A stretch of 34,404 nucleotides of DNA from a virus. Below, in pieces: positions 8,033-15,993 of the stretch (its first letter is position 1; each line of letters opens with the position of its first letter). Both the position numbers and the translations under genes were made by a program. The notes beneath the pieces are model-generated. The model was not told the DNA's origin. It made no database searches and saw only the letters and a program-made list of their open reading frames with translations. The stretch is from positions 1 through 34,404 of IMG/VR virus record IMGVR_UViG_3300047557_001393. One strand, 5' to 3'.

Positions 8033-8037
8033 TAGAC

Positions 8038-8119
8038 CTACCGGCCGGGAGTTCTCGCGGTTCGCCCGGCCGGTAGCCCCACCTTCAACCGCGATCACCA
8101 CCAATCAAGGAGAACCGCG
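8038..8119 (+). promoter_or_regulatory. 12-bp hairpin with potential pseudoknot before the tail chaperone gene
   Basis: CTACCGGCCGGG (8038-8049) and CCCGGCCGGTAG (8065-8076) form a perfect 12-bp stem with a 15-base loop. The loop contains CGCGGTTC (8056-8063), which is the exact complement of GAACCGCG (8112-8119). That target lies between the AAGGAG (8107-8112) and the ATG of the next gene, so a pseudoknot could cover the translation start. A second shorter target, AACCGCG, occurs at about 8087-8093. No T-run follows the hairpin, so it is not a classical terminator, though it could still slow or stop polymerase, or protect the upstream mRNA end. Confidence 0.6.
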
Positions 8120-8121
8120 CC

Positions 8122-8439
8122 ATGCCTGAAATCCCCGAGGGTGCCACTGTGCCCCAGGACCACCAGAAGCCCGCCGCCCAGATTGAAGCCGAACGCACCA
8201 CGACCATCCCTGTCACATGGCGCGAGCGGGCATTCACCATCCCGGCGACCATTGACGATTGTCCCATTGAGGTCATCGAAGCGATGGAGGCTGGCAAGGG
8301 CCTCGCCATCGTTCGCGGCATCTTGGGCGAGTCTCAGTACGCCGCATTCAAGGCGAAGCACAAGCCGACTGTGCGCGACCTGAACTCGCTCTCTGAGGTC
8401 ATCATGGCCGCATTGGGGTTTGAGAAGCCGGGGGAATAA
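8122..8439 (+). CDS. Tail assembly chaperone, short form (G-like)
   Basis: 105 residues ending FEKPGE. The helical core with PVTWRERAFTIPATIDDCPIEVIEAMEAG and RDLNSLSEVIMAALGF is typical of the first tail chaperone of actinophages, a lambda gpG analogue that coats the tape measure before tube growth. It lies between the major tail protein and the tape measure gene, and its last codons form a slippery run that leads to the long form. The ribosome binding site AAGGAG (8107-8112) may be masked by the upstream RNA structure. Confidence 0.85.
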   Translation: MPEIPEGATVPQDHQKPAAQIEAERTTTIPVTWRERAFTIPATIDDCPIEVIEAMEAGKGLAIVRGILGESQYAAFKAKHKPTVRDLNSLSEVIMAALGFEKPGE

Positions 8440-8813
8440 CTCGGCTCCTCCGCCTGCTTCGGGAGCACCCGGACGCGGTGGAGTCGGACCTCTCGCGCTA
8501 CCACCACATCGACTACCGCGACCGTTGGCGCTTTGACGCTGATGGTGTGCGGCGGCTCACGTTGCGAATGATCGTAGTGCGCCTGCGACACCTTCCACCC
8601 GAGTCCGCCACCGCGCTTGCTGAGGGTGGGGATGGCTGGACGCTCGACAACTACCTGAGCGCGCACAACTTCCACGCCACATCGGGTCAGCCGCATCCGT
8701 GGCTCCCGAAGCATCAAGCGACGGTCTCGCCAGAAACGGCCAAGGCTCGAGCTGACGCGATCGCACGCAAACGCCAGCGCGAAATTGACATCGCCGAGGG
8801 GCGCATCACCTAG
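8122..8813 (+). CDS. Tail assembly chaperone, frameshifted long form (GT-like)
   Basis: The first 105 residues are those of the short form; after a -1 slip at 8430-8436 another 125 residues are added, about 230 in all. The added domain starts LLREHPDAVESDLSRYHHIDYRDRWRFD, a hallmark of second chaperone domains (HP-x-A-E-x-DL-x-RYY, then D-RDLWR). It ends with a charged helix KARADAIARKRQREIDIAEGR. The second frame lacks a convincing start or ribosome binding site of its own (the GTG at 8478 lies inside the domain), which supports frameshifting. The long form links the chaperone to the tail tube subunits. Confidence 0.82.
8430..8436 (+). promoter_or_regulatory. Programmed -1 frameshift site (G GGG GAA)
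   Basis: The last sense codons of the short chaperone read CCG GGG GAA TAA. On GGGGGAA both tRNAs can slip one base back: Gly to an identical GGG, and Glu to GGA with a wobble pair. The -1 frame is then open without a stop from 8436 to 8813 and reads ITRLLRLLREHPDAVESD, the usual start of the second chaperone domain. This is the conserved gpG/gpGT arrangement. The heptamer is not a perfect X XXY YYZ, so the slip position should be confirmed. Confidence 0.8.
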
Positions 8814-8828
8814 ACGAGAGGCGCACCC

Positions 8829-10658
8829 ATGGCAAACGTCGGCTACGCGACCCTGAGCGTCATCCCGTCCGCCAAGGGATTCGGCAAGACTCTCGCCGCT
8901 GACGTGGACCCGCAACTTGACGAGGCTGGCCGCACGTCAGGCGCACGCTTTGGGCGCGTACTTGGCGGCGCGGCAGTCGCAGCGGCCGGAATCGCAGTCT
9001 CTGGCATTGCCGCTGTGCTTAAGACGGGCGTACAGGAAGCCCTCGACGCGTCGGGCGGCATCGCCCAACTTGAGGCCGGTATTAAGTCCACAGGCGGCGT
9101 CGCGGGCGTCACGGTCGAGCACCTCACCGACATGGCCGGATCTCTGCAACTCATGTCGGGCCAGACCGACGACAGCATTGTTGCCGCCGAGCAGTTGCTC
9201 CTCACGTTCACGAACATTCGGAACACCGGAACCGCGAAGATTTTCGACGAAGCGACCCTTGCGGCGACGGACATGGCCGCAAAGTTGGGCGGCGACGCAT
9301 CATCCAATGCAACCCTTCTTGGGAAGGCGCTCAATGACCCGGTGAACGGGCTGTCGGCGTTGACTCGTGCGGGCGTGCAGTTCACCGACGATCAGAAGGC
9401 CGTGATCCAGGGTCTTGTTGACACGGGCGACGTCGCTGGTGCGCAGTCGATCATTCTCGCGGAACTGAACACCCAGTTTGGTGGCGCGGCCGAGGCGGCC
9501 GGTAAGTCTCTGCCGGGTCAGCTTGAGATTGCGAAGCGCAAGTTCGAGAACATCTCGCAGACCATCGCGGAGAAGTTGATACCCGTGGTGTTGCCCGCGC
9601 TCATGAGCATTGCGGACACGGTGACGGAGGACATTCTTCCGGCCGTGGCCCAGTTCATTCAGGAGTTCAAGGACGGAACCGGCCCAGGCGGGAAGTTCCG
9701 TGACGTCCTAGACAAGGTGGGCGCGGTCCTGTCGGCGGTCGTCGGTTTCGTCAAGGACAACATCAAGTGGCTTGGACCACTCGCTCTTGCGATTGGTGTG
9801 GTCACGGCGGCGGTGTGGTTGGTTAACATTGCGATGGCCGCAAACCCGGTAAGTCTCATTGTGATCGGGATTGCCGCGTTGGCCGCTGCGTTCCTTTGGG
9901 CGTACAACAATGTGTCGTGGTTCAAGACCGGCATTGATGCGATTGGCGCCGCGTTCGTTTGGCTGTGGGACAAGATCCTCAAGCCTTACATCGACGCGCT
10001 TGTGACCACGTGGTCGTGGATGTGGTCCAACGTCATCAAGCCGGTGGTTGAGTTCATCATCGCCTACTTCAAACTCATGGGCGACACGTACTTGTGGGTG
10101 TGGGACAACGTGCTGTACCCCACCATTCAGGCGCTCTCGACGGCGTTCACGTGGGTCAAGGATCGAATCGGCGAGAACTTCGCCCTAGTGAGGGCCATTA
10201 TCTCGGGAGCGGCCGACTTCATTCAGGACCGCTGGGACAAGACCATCGCATTCTTTCGCGAGGCCCCCGGCAAGATCGGCGGCTTCTTCTCGAAGATCGG
10301 CGACACCATCACGAACGTTTTCAAGGGCGCATTCAATGGCGTCGCGCGAATGTGGAACGACAGTGTTGGCAAGTTGTCGTTCACGATCCCGGACATTGTG
10401 GGTGTGCCGAATCGTGGTGAGACGTTCTCGTTCCCCAAGATTCCGCTGCTGGCTGAGGGTGGCATTGTTACTAAGCCGACGTTGGCGATGGTGGGTGAGG
10501 GTCCTGAGTCTGAGGCTGTGATTCCGCTGTCGAAGCTCGACGCGATGCTGAGTGGGCGCGGCGGTGGTAAGGGCCAGACGATCCACATTCACGGTATCCA
10601 GAACGTTGACCAGATTGCGGCCGAGTTGCCGCGTATCCAGTACAGGGGCGCCGCATGA
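8829..10658 (+). CDS. Tail tape measure protein
   Basis: 609 residues, the longest gene, directly after the chaperones. It contains the long Ala/Gly-rich helical N terminus, membrane-like segments (about residues 315-355, with LAIGVVTAAVWLVNIAMAA and VSLIVIGIAALAAAFLWAY), repeated Trp-rich amphipathic helices, and the C-terminal motif MVGEGPESEAVIPLSKL, seen in many tape measures. At roughly 0.15 nm per residue the tail would be near 90 nm (inference). From about 10,370 onward codons change from C-ending to T/G-ending, the style of the next two genes. No lytic transglycosylase or peptidase domain was seen. Confidence 0.93.
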   Translation: MANVGYATLSVIPSAKGFGKTLAADVDPQLDEAGRTSGARFGRVLGGAAVAAAGIAVSGIAAVLKTGVQEALDASGGIAQLEAGIKSTGGVAGVTVEHLTDMAGSLQLMSGQTDDSIVAAEQLLLTFTNIRNTGTAKIFDEATLAATDMAAKLGGDASSNATLLGKALNDPVNGLSALTRAGVQFTDDQKAVIQGLVDTGDVAGAQSIILAELNTQFGGAAEAAGKSLPGQLEIAKRKFENISQTIAEKLIPVVLPALMSIADTVTEDILPAVAQFIQEFKDGTGPGGKFRDVLDKVGAVLSAVVGFVKDNIKWLGPLALAIGVVTAAVWLVNIAMAANPVSLIVIGIAALAAAFLWAYNNVSWFKTGIDAIGAAFVWLWDKILKPYIDALVTTWSWMWSNVIKPVVEFIIAYFKLMGDTYLWVWDNVLYPTIQALSTAFTWVKDRIGENFALVRAIISGAADFIQDRWDKTIAFFREAPGKIGGFFSKIGDTITNVFKGAFNGVARMWNDSVGKLSFTIPDIVGVPNRGETFSFPKIPLLAEGGIVTKPTLAMVGEGPESEAVIPLSKLDAMLSGRGGGKGQTIHIHGIQNVDQIAAELPRIQYRGAA

Positions 10659-11512
10659 TTCCGGTTCAGGCTCAGCGCGCAACCTTGGGGACGTTTGAAC
10701 TGTCGGCGACTCACGCGGGCGACATTGACGTGATCCTTGAGGACCTCGATGGTTGGGGTGCTCCGGCATCATCGGCTGAGACGGTGCAGAAGCCGGGCCA
10801 GCATGGTGTGTGGGTGTCTGACGGCTTCCATGTGGGCAAGTACATGACGGCCATGGGGGCGATCATTGCGCCTTCGCGGGACCAGGCTCGTGAGAAGTTT
10901 GACGAGTTGGTCTCTGCGGCTACGTTGACGGACACGACGCTCACCGTTATCGAAGGCTCCATGACGCGTGCGGTGACGGTTCGCCGTACTGGTGACGTGA
11001 CGTATCAGCCCGAAGCAGATGGGTGCCTGGTCAACTGGTCCACGGTGTTGATTGCGGCCGATCCGCGCAAGGTGACGACTGACCTGACGGCCTCGACTGG
11101 TCTGCCTGCCACGTCGGGCGGCATGACGTTCCCGATGACGTTCCCGTTCACGTTCTCGGAGACGGTGACGTCGGGTGTGGTGACGTTGACGAATCCTGGC
11201 AACGCGCCGGGTCGCGTGACGTTGAAAATCACGGCAGGCGTGGGCGGCCTAACCGGTCCGGCCGTGACGCATATCGCGTCGGGCACGGTGCTCCAGTTCG
11301 CGGCATCGTTGACGATCCCCGAGGGCAACTGGATCTATGTCGATATGGAGGCCCGCAAGGTTCTCGAGAACTCGCAGCCGGGTGCTGAGCGTAATGGTTG
11401 GGTGACCGGTCGCGGGTGGTCTGAGTTCCAGCCTGGCGCTAACCAGTGGGCGTTCACGGCGCAGTCTGGCGTTGGCACCATGGAAGTGACGGCAACGCCG
11501 TCGTGGTGGTGA
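10655..11512 (+). CDS. Distal tail (Dit-like) protein
   Basis: 285 residues, the first gene after the tape measure, overlapping it as ATGA. The N-terminal half fits a Dit barrel (GTFELSATHAGDIDVILEDLDGWGAP, then VSDGFHVGKYMTAMGAIIAPSRDQA), and the second half is a beta-sandwich (VTLTNPGNAPGRVTLKI) as found in larger Dits. It would form the hub ring at the tail tip. The next gene is a baseplate-type protein, as expected. Confidence 0.78.
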   Translation: MIPVQAQRATLGTFELSATHAGDIDVILEDLDGWGAPASSAETVQKPGQHGVWVSDGFHVGKYMTAMGAIIAPSRDQAREKFDELVSAATLTDTTLTVIEGSMTRAVTVRRTGDVTYQPEADGCLVNWSTVLIAADPRKVTTDLTASTGLPATSGGMTFPMTFPFTFSETVTSGVVTLTNPGNAPGRVTLKITAGVGGLTGPAVTHIASGTVLQFAASLTIPEGNWIYVDMEARKVLENSQPGAERNGWVTGRGWSEFQPGANQWAFTAQSGVGTMEVTATPSWW

Positions 11513-11513
11513 C

Positions 11514-12620
11514 ATGAGCAAGTTGGAGTGGGTGGCGTGTTCCGCGACCACTGGTATCGTCATTACGGACTTGCCGGGGCTGAGCGTTGACCGTATCGCC
11601 GACGCGATGAACGGCTACGAGACGGCATCGGGTGTGCTGACCCTGGACGATAAGACGTCGGCGGAGTGGCTCAATGCGACGCGTCCTGGTGGCGCCTATT
11701 TGGTGTTGCTTGAGGATGATGTGCCGGTGTGGGGTGGGCTGATTGCTCGCCGCACGCGGGGTAAGGGCGATTCTGTCAGACTCGACATGGGCACCCCGGC
11801 AACGTATCTGCGTCGCCGTTTCGTGGGCGACGTCACGTACACGAGCGAGGACCAGTGCTCCATTGTTGAGGCGCTCGTGGTCGCATACGGCGAGGCCGAC
11901 GGTCTGCCATTTGACTACGACGTGTCGGCGTCTGCGATCACCCGCGACCGCACCTATCTGGACCTGAACGACAAGTCACTCTTCTCTGTCATGTCCGAGC
12001 TCGCAGGCGTTGACGGTGGCCCCGAGTGGATGGTGGGTTGGGTCGCAACGACGGTGGGCACGCAGACTGCATACAAGCCGCAGTTGGTTGTTGCTGATCG
12101 CCTGGGCACGACACCGAACGCTGGACTTGACCCTGCCGTCACGTGGGAGTTTCCTGGCTCGATCACTGACTTCACGCTGGTCGAGGACTACGGGGACGGG
12201 TCTGGCGCGAACGACGTCATGGCGGTTTCGACGGCCGTGAACGATGTGCGACCCGAGTCGTCGCACGTGCTGGTGACCGGTGACTCGCGCCCCAAGTTCG
12301 AGTTGAGGTTCACACCATCCACGTCGATCAGCAGCACGGAGACGTTGGACTCGCACGCGGCATCTAAGGCGGCGCTGGTGGGCCAGGGCTCGCGGTCTTT
12401 GGCCGTGTCGCTTGTTGGCGATGCGGCTCGTCCGGGGGTTGATTTTCGGATGGGCGATGTTGTGGGCTTTGAGATCGGCGGCCTGTCTCATCCGATGCTT
12501 GCGTACCCGGACGGCCTCGGTGGCACGGGTCGTGTTGTTGGGTGGTCGCGCACTCTCAGTGGTGTTCAGCAGGTGACGCCGGTCCTGGCAGATTTGGTGG
12601 TGACTCATGGCCGGTGGTGA
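11514..12620 (+). CDS. Baseplate / tail-associated minor tail protein (gp37-like)
   Basis: 368 residues. Features such as GYETASGVLTLDDKTSAEWLNATRPGGAYLVLLEDDVPVWGGLI, and later blocks FDYDVSASAITRDRTYLDLNDKSLFSVMSELAGVDGGPEWMVG, are typical of the Tal-like N-terminal module annotated in actinophages as Siphovirus ReqiPepy6 Gp37-like. It probably forms the tail tip hub below Dit. No peptidase domain follows, so cell-wall digestion must come from elsewhere. The start is one base after the Dit stop, and its end overlaps the next gene by 14 bases. Confidence 0.75.
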   Translation: MSKLEWVACSATTGIVITDLPGLSVDRIADAMNGYETASGVLTLDDKTSAEWLNATRPGGAYLVLLEDDVPVWGGLIARRTRGKGDSVRLDMGTPATYLRRRFVGDVTYTSEDQCSIVEALVVAYGEADGLPFDYDVSASAITRDRTYLDLNDKSLFSVMSELAGVDGGPEWMVGWVATTVGTQTAYKPQLVVADRLGTTPNAGLDPAVTWEFPGSITDFTLVEDYGDGSGANDVMAVSTAVNDVRPESSHVLVTGDSRPKFELRFTPSTSISSTETLDSHAASKAALVGQGSRSLAVSLVGDAARPGVDFRMGDVVGFEIGGLSHPMLAYPDGLGGTGRVVGWSRTLSGVQQVTPVLADLVVTHGRW

Positions 12621-13182
12621 CGCATCACAGGTGCCCGCAGCGTTGGACCCGAGCTGGATCAATCGCAAGTTCGAGGCTATCGAGCAGTGGCAACGCGAAA
12701 TGATGCCCTCGGTTGCTCAGACCGTGACGCAGATGTTCCAGCAGCGAGTGCTCAACACCGCCAGTGTCGGGGCTGGGCTGGTTGGATTCGTCCCGCCATT
12801 CCCCAACGTTCTGGGCGGAATGGACGGTGCAACCCTCGCATCTCAGATCCCTGCGAACGCCGTGAAGATATCCGTCACAGGCGAAGTGAACTGGCGGCAC
12901 ACAATGGCCGCCACGGGAAGTGGCACTATCGCCGGGTATATCGCCTACGGGCACCCAGCGTCGTCTACCAAGGCCGGGTCTGTGAGGCAGTCCATCACGG
13001 GAACCATCACGGCTGGCAAGCCGAATGACCTGCACTTCCCGTTCGCCTTTCAGTGTGGCAATGTCGCGCAACTGATCGACACGGACGTCTCGCTGTTCTT
13101 CACGATCACTGGGGCGACATTCAATGGCGCCGACTCCGATATCGGGTCAGCCCAGGCAACCATCACGTACGGCTTGGCCTAG
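12607..13182 (+). CDS. Minor tail protein
   Basis: 191 residues: a short helix (WINRKFEAIEQWQREMMPSVAQTVTQMFQQRV) that may trimerise, then a beta-rich region ending FTITGATFNGADSDIGSAQATITYGLA. This plan (helical stem plus beta-sandwich) fits a tail tip or fibre component. It begins inside the previous gene and ends with a TAG that overlaps the stop of the opposite-strand gene at 13179 through a shared CTAG. The specific family was not recognised. Confidence 0.65.
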   Translation: MAGGDASQVPAALDPSWINRKFEAIEQWQREMMPSVAQTVTQMFQQRVLNTASVGAGLVGFVPPFPNVLGGMDGATLASQIPANAVKISVTGEVNWRHTMAATGSGTIAGYIAYGHPASSTKAGSVRQSITGTITAGKPNDLHFPFAFQCGNVAQLIDTDVSLFFTITGATFNGADSDIGSAQATITYGLA

Positions 13183-13376
13183 TACGTAGCGAGGCATCCG
13201 CCGACGGTGATAGCGGTCGTGCCGTCTGACCACACCTCGGTCATGTTCCCATACTCGTCACAAGTTGCGGCAGGTCCGATTTCGGTGATGACGACAGGCG
13301 CGACAAAAGCCGAAGCGTGCGCACCAATGTCGCCACCTGCAAGAGCGCCGGCAATGAACAAAGCCACCAGTTCCAT
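13179..13376 (-). CDS. Small opposite-strand membrane or secreted protein, unknown
   Basis: 65 residues on the lower strand, the only leftward gene within the tail operon. It has an N-terminal hydrophobic stretch (LVALFIAGALAGG, about residues 3-15) and a C-terminal part with two cysteines, ATCDEYGNMTEVWSDG and VGGCLATY, which could form a disulfide if exported. I chose the ATG at 13376. TTG 13397 and GTG 13382 are in-frame alternatives, and none has a convincing ribosome binding site. The forward strand of this 259-base gap has no convincing gene. It could be a cargo (moron-like) gene acting on the host envelope. Function unknown. Confidence 0.5.
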   Translation of the reverse strand: MELVALFIAGALAGGDIGAHASAFVAPVVITEIGPAATCDEYGNMTEVWSDGTTAITVGGCLATY

Positions 13377-13441
13377 ACCCACAAGATACCGCGCCAAGCC
13401 TCAGGCGTCTATGTGAATCTCGTCACACCCAAGGAGCCCTC

Positions 13442-14650
13442 ATGACCATTCACGCCATCGGCTTGACGACACTGAACAACACGGCGAAGGACTTCCGCAA
13501 CGACATGTCCGTGACGATGTTCGGCGCCACGGCTGCACGCCCCACAGGCGGACGCTCTGGGGTGCGCTACGGCACGCCAACGAACACCGTCTCGCTGGTG
13601 TCGTTCGCCGGAACCATCAAGCCCCACTCCGGCATCATGGACGTGCAGACCGCCGCCGCCGCTGGCCCCTACTTCTATGCTGTCACCGCGAACGAGGCGT
13701 TCACCGTGTCGGCCGCGCACGCCACCCTGCCGCGTGTGGACATCGTGACGATCCGCATCAACGACAACGTGGAAGACGCAAGCGGTCTCGAAAGCGCTAC
13801 CGCACACTACAAGGCCGGAACCGCCGCCGCATCACCCGTCGCCCCATCACCCGACACAACACGCGAGCTCGTCATCGCGCAGATCAACGTCCCGGCATCC
13901 GGGGGTGGCTCTCCCACGGTTTCGTGGGTGGCACCTACCGCAGTGGCAGCGGGCGGCATCATCCCAGTGCGCAACGACACCGAGCGCGACGCCCTCCACA
14001 CCTCCTACCCCGCCACCACTGACGCGCCCCTCATTGTGTGGCGCAAGGACGCGGCAACGTTTGAGTACACAGGCGGCACGGGATGGCAGCCACTCGCAGG
14101 CAACTACCGGCCCGCGAATGCCGCCGCACTCGCCGCGCTGACCGGGATGCTCGAGGGTGCCAAGGCGTACCAAGTAGACACCAAGGTCACCTACCGCTAC
14201 AACGGCTCGGCGTGGAAGGCGTGGGAGTCGGATTGGATCACGTACACGCCCACCCTGACGAACTTCGCCATCGGCACGGGTGGATCGGCGGCGAACTCGT
14301 GCGCCTATCGCTACGAGCAGGGCACCGTTCGCGTCAGCTTCAAGTTTCAGTTCGGCACCTCGGGGTTCTCTGTGTCCGGCGATCCGATCTTCACCCTGCC
14401 CCTTAACAGCGCGGCGCTCGCCCACACCTACGTGAAGCGTCAAGGGCAGGCGGAACTCTGGGACTCGTCGGGAGCGTCCATTTCCCGTGAGGCTGTGATC
14501 TACCAAAACGCCGCCAATCTCGACAAGGTGATGCTCTACGGCCTGGGCACCGCGACGGCCGGCACGGTCTACAACATCTCGTCAACCCTGCCATTCACGT
14601 GGGCCGCAGCAGACATCCTCGCGGGCGAGTTCACCTACACGGCGGCGTAG
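13442..14650 (+). CDS. Minor tail protein / receptor-binding fibre
   Basis: 402 residues with AAGGAG (13431-13436) six bases before the ATG. The N terminus (MTIHAIGLTTLNNTAKDFRND, then RSGVRYGTPTNTVSLVS, then GIMDVQTAAAAGPYFYAVTANEAF) is the common attachment module of actinophage baseplate fibres. Residues about 185-260 hold a linker module (RDALHTSYPATTDAPLIVWRKDAATFEYTG, YQVDTKVTYRYNGSAW). The last 140 residues form a beta-rich tip that probably contacts the receptor. The next gene is an esterase-like protein, which may act with it. Confidence 0.72.
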   Translation: MTIHAIGLTTLNNTAKDFRNDMSVTMFGATAARPTGGRSGVRYGTPTNTVSLVSFAGTIKPHSGIMDVQTAAAAGPYFYAVTANEAFTVSAAHATLPRVDIVTIRINDNVEDASGLESATAHYKAGTAAASPVAPSPDTTRELVIAQINVPASGGGSPTVSWVAPTAVAAGGIIPVRNDTERDALHTSYPATTDAPLIVWRKDAATFEYTGGTGWQPLAGNYRPANAAALAALTGMLEGAKAYQVDTKVTYRYNGSAWKAWESDWITYTPTLTNFAIGTGGSAANSCAYRYEQGTVRVSFKFQFGTSGFSVSGDPIFTLPLNSAALAHTYVKRQGQAELWDSSGASISREAVIYQNAANLDKVMLYGLGTATAGTVYNISSTLPFTWAAADILAGEFTYTAA

Positions 14651-14653
14651 GTC

Positions 14654-15331
14654 ATGGCAACGAACTACGGCTCAGGATCACTGGGCGCTTGGCAGGGCAA
14701 CGTCCCTGTTGTGTCCGGCCCCACGCAGATCGCGTCGGCGATTGCTACTGGCGGGGCGTTCGTGTTCGGTGACTCGATCTCGGTGGAGAACGGCGCAGCA
14801 CTGGCAACGGCGTTGTATGCAGCCACGGGTCAGACCATCGCCATCCACGCGTGGTCAGGACGCCCCACCGCGCCCGCTGTTGATCAGCTCGCCGCATGGG
14901 TTGCCCAGTATGGGTGTCCGCCTGTGGTTGTGATGGCCGTGGGTACGAACGACATCTTTGACCCGCCAGTGATGGCCGCTCAGGTGAAGCGCGTGTTCGA
15001 GATTGTCCCCCCGACTACCAAGGTTGTGTGGGTCACCACCTATGTGTCGAGGTGGAACCTCGGTCACCCGTACGGTTCGGCAGCGTACTTCATGGCCCGC
15101 GAGTCTGACCTTCGCAACACGGGCTGGGTGAACGCTCAAATCCAGAACGGTGTTGGCAAGCACCCTCGCGGCGTCGTGGCCGACTGGTACGAGGGCCTCT
15201 GCCTCAACCCCGGGTACTGCCTCACCTACTACCTGCGCGACGGCGTGCACACCACCGCGCTCGGCAAGAACGCATGGGTGTCCACAGTGGTGGCCGCGAC
15301 CCAGAGAGCCAACGCGCTCCCCACCTGCTAG
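14654..15331 (+). CDS. Tail-associated SGNH/GDSL hydrolase-like protein
   Basis: 225 residues with the SGNH blocks in order: block I FVFGDSIS (nucleophile Ser41), a block II glycine in AWSGRP (Gly69), block III MAVGTNDIF (Gly97, Asn99), and block V DGVHTTALG (Asp196, His199). The catalytic set is therefore complete. SGNH enzymes remove acetyl or other ester groups, so the likely job is de-esterifying cell-wall glycan during adsorption or entry. There is no signal peptide; its place after the fibre gene suggests a virion protein. Cysteines in LCLNPGYCLTYY could bond. The substrate is not known. Confidence 0.8.
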   Translation: MATNYGSGSLGAWQGNVPVVSGPTQIASAIATGGAFVFGDSISVENGAALATALYAATGQTIAIHAWSGRPTAPAVDQLAAWVAQYGCPPVVVMAVGTNDIFDPPVMAAQVKRVFEIVPPTTKVVWVTTYVSRWNLGHPYGSAAYFMARESDLRNTGWVNAQIQNGVGKHPRGVVADWYEGLCLNPGYCLTYYLRDGVHTTALGKNAWVSTVVAATQRANALPTC

Positions 15332-15340
15332 GAGGTGCCC

Positions 15341-15991
15341 ATGATCCAGACCAAACTCTCTGGCGGCACTCACTGGTTGGAACCTGTCGCCGCAGCATCG
15401 TTCGAGCGGTGTCTCGCGGCGGGTGCACCGAACGCTATCGAGTCGGCCGGTCGCACATGGGAAGCACAACAGGCGCTCCTGAAGCGTTACGGCTACCCGC
15501 GTGCTGAACTGCCAGCCCGGTCCTTCCACGTCAAGGGCCAAGCAATCGACGCACAAGCGCCACTCATTGCCTGGTTCGTCGCCCACCCCGAGCACGGCTG
15601 GCGTCGCACCGTGACCGCCGAGCCGTGGCACTTCCAGTACTTCCCACACCTTGACACACAGGAGGACGACATGGCCTTTTCCGCCGATCAACTACAGCAG
15701 ATCGCGGCCAACGGTGTCGCCCAGGCACTCATGGGTCCACAGTCCCAGGCGCTCATTCGCAAGATCGTGTGGGACGAAACGATGGTCCTGCGCGGCCCTG
15801 ACGTGTCGGTCAAGCAAGACCTCGCGAACACGGGCACCATGGCGCGCGACATCCTCGCGGCCGTCCAGTCAGCCTCAGCGCCAGTCATCGACTACGACGC
15901 CCTGGCCGCCAAGATTCCGGCCCCCAAGATCGACTACGCCGCACTCGCCAAGGCCGTCAACGACGACGCCGCACGCCGAATGCAGGGGTAG
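15341..15991 (+). CDS. Endolysin with M15 (VanY-like) peptidase domain
   Basis: 216 residues. The ATG at 15341 follows AGGAGG (15330-15335) by five bases. The catalytic domain (about 1-105) shows the M15 zinc set: SFHVKGQAID (His63, Asp70) and EPWHFQYF (His97, with Glu94 as possible base). These peptidases cut peptide links in the murein stem or cross-bridge. The rest is a helical linker and, at the end, two similar units PVIDYDALAAKIP and KIDYAALAKAV; this may be a wall-binding or oligomerisation element. It lacks a signal peptide, so it needs the holin. The membrane protein at 15994 follows it by two bases. Confidence 0.85.
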   Translation: MIQTKLSGGTHWLEPVAAASFERCLAAGAPNAIESAGRTWEAQQALLKRYGYPRAELPARSFHVKGQAIDAQAPLIAWFVAHPEHGWRRTVTAEPWHFQYFPHLDTQEDDMAFSADQLQQIAANGVAQALMGPQSQALIRKIVWDETMVLRGPDVSVKQDLANTGTMARDILAAVQSASAPVIDYDALAAKIPAPKIDYAALAKAVNDDAARRMQG

Positions 15992-15993
15992 CC

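Noticed and set aside
7226-8104. Lower-strand frame of 292 codons opposite the major tail protein
   Set aside because: Composition is Arg/Gly/Val of an antisense frame; no start signals.
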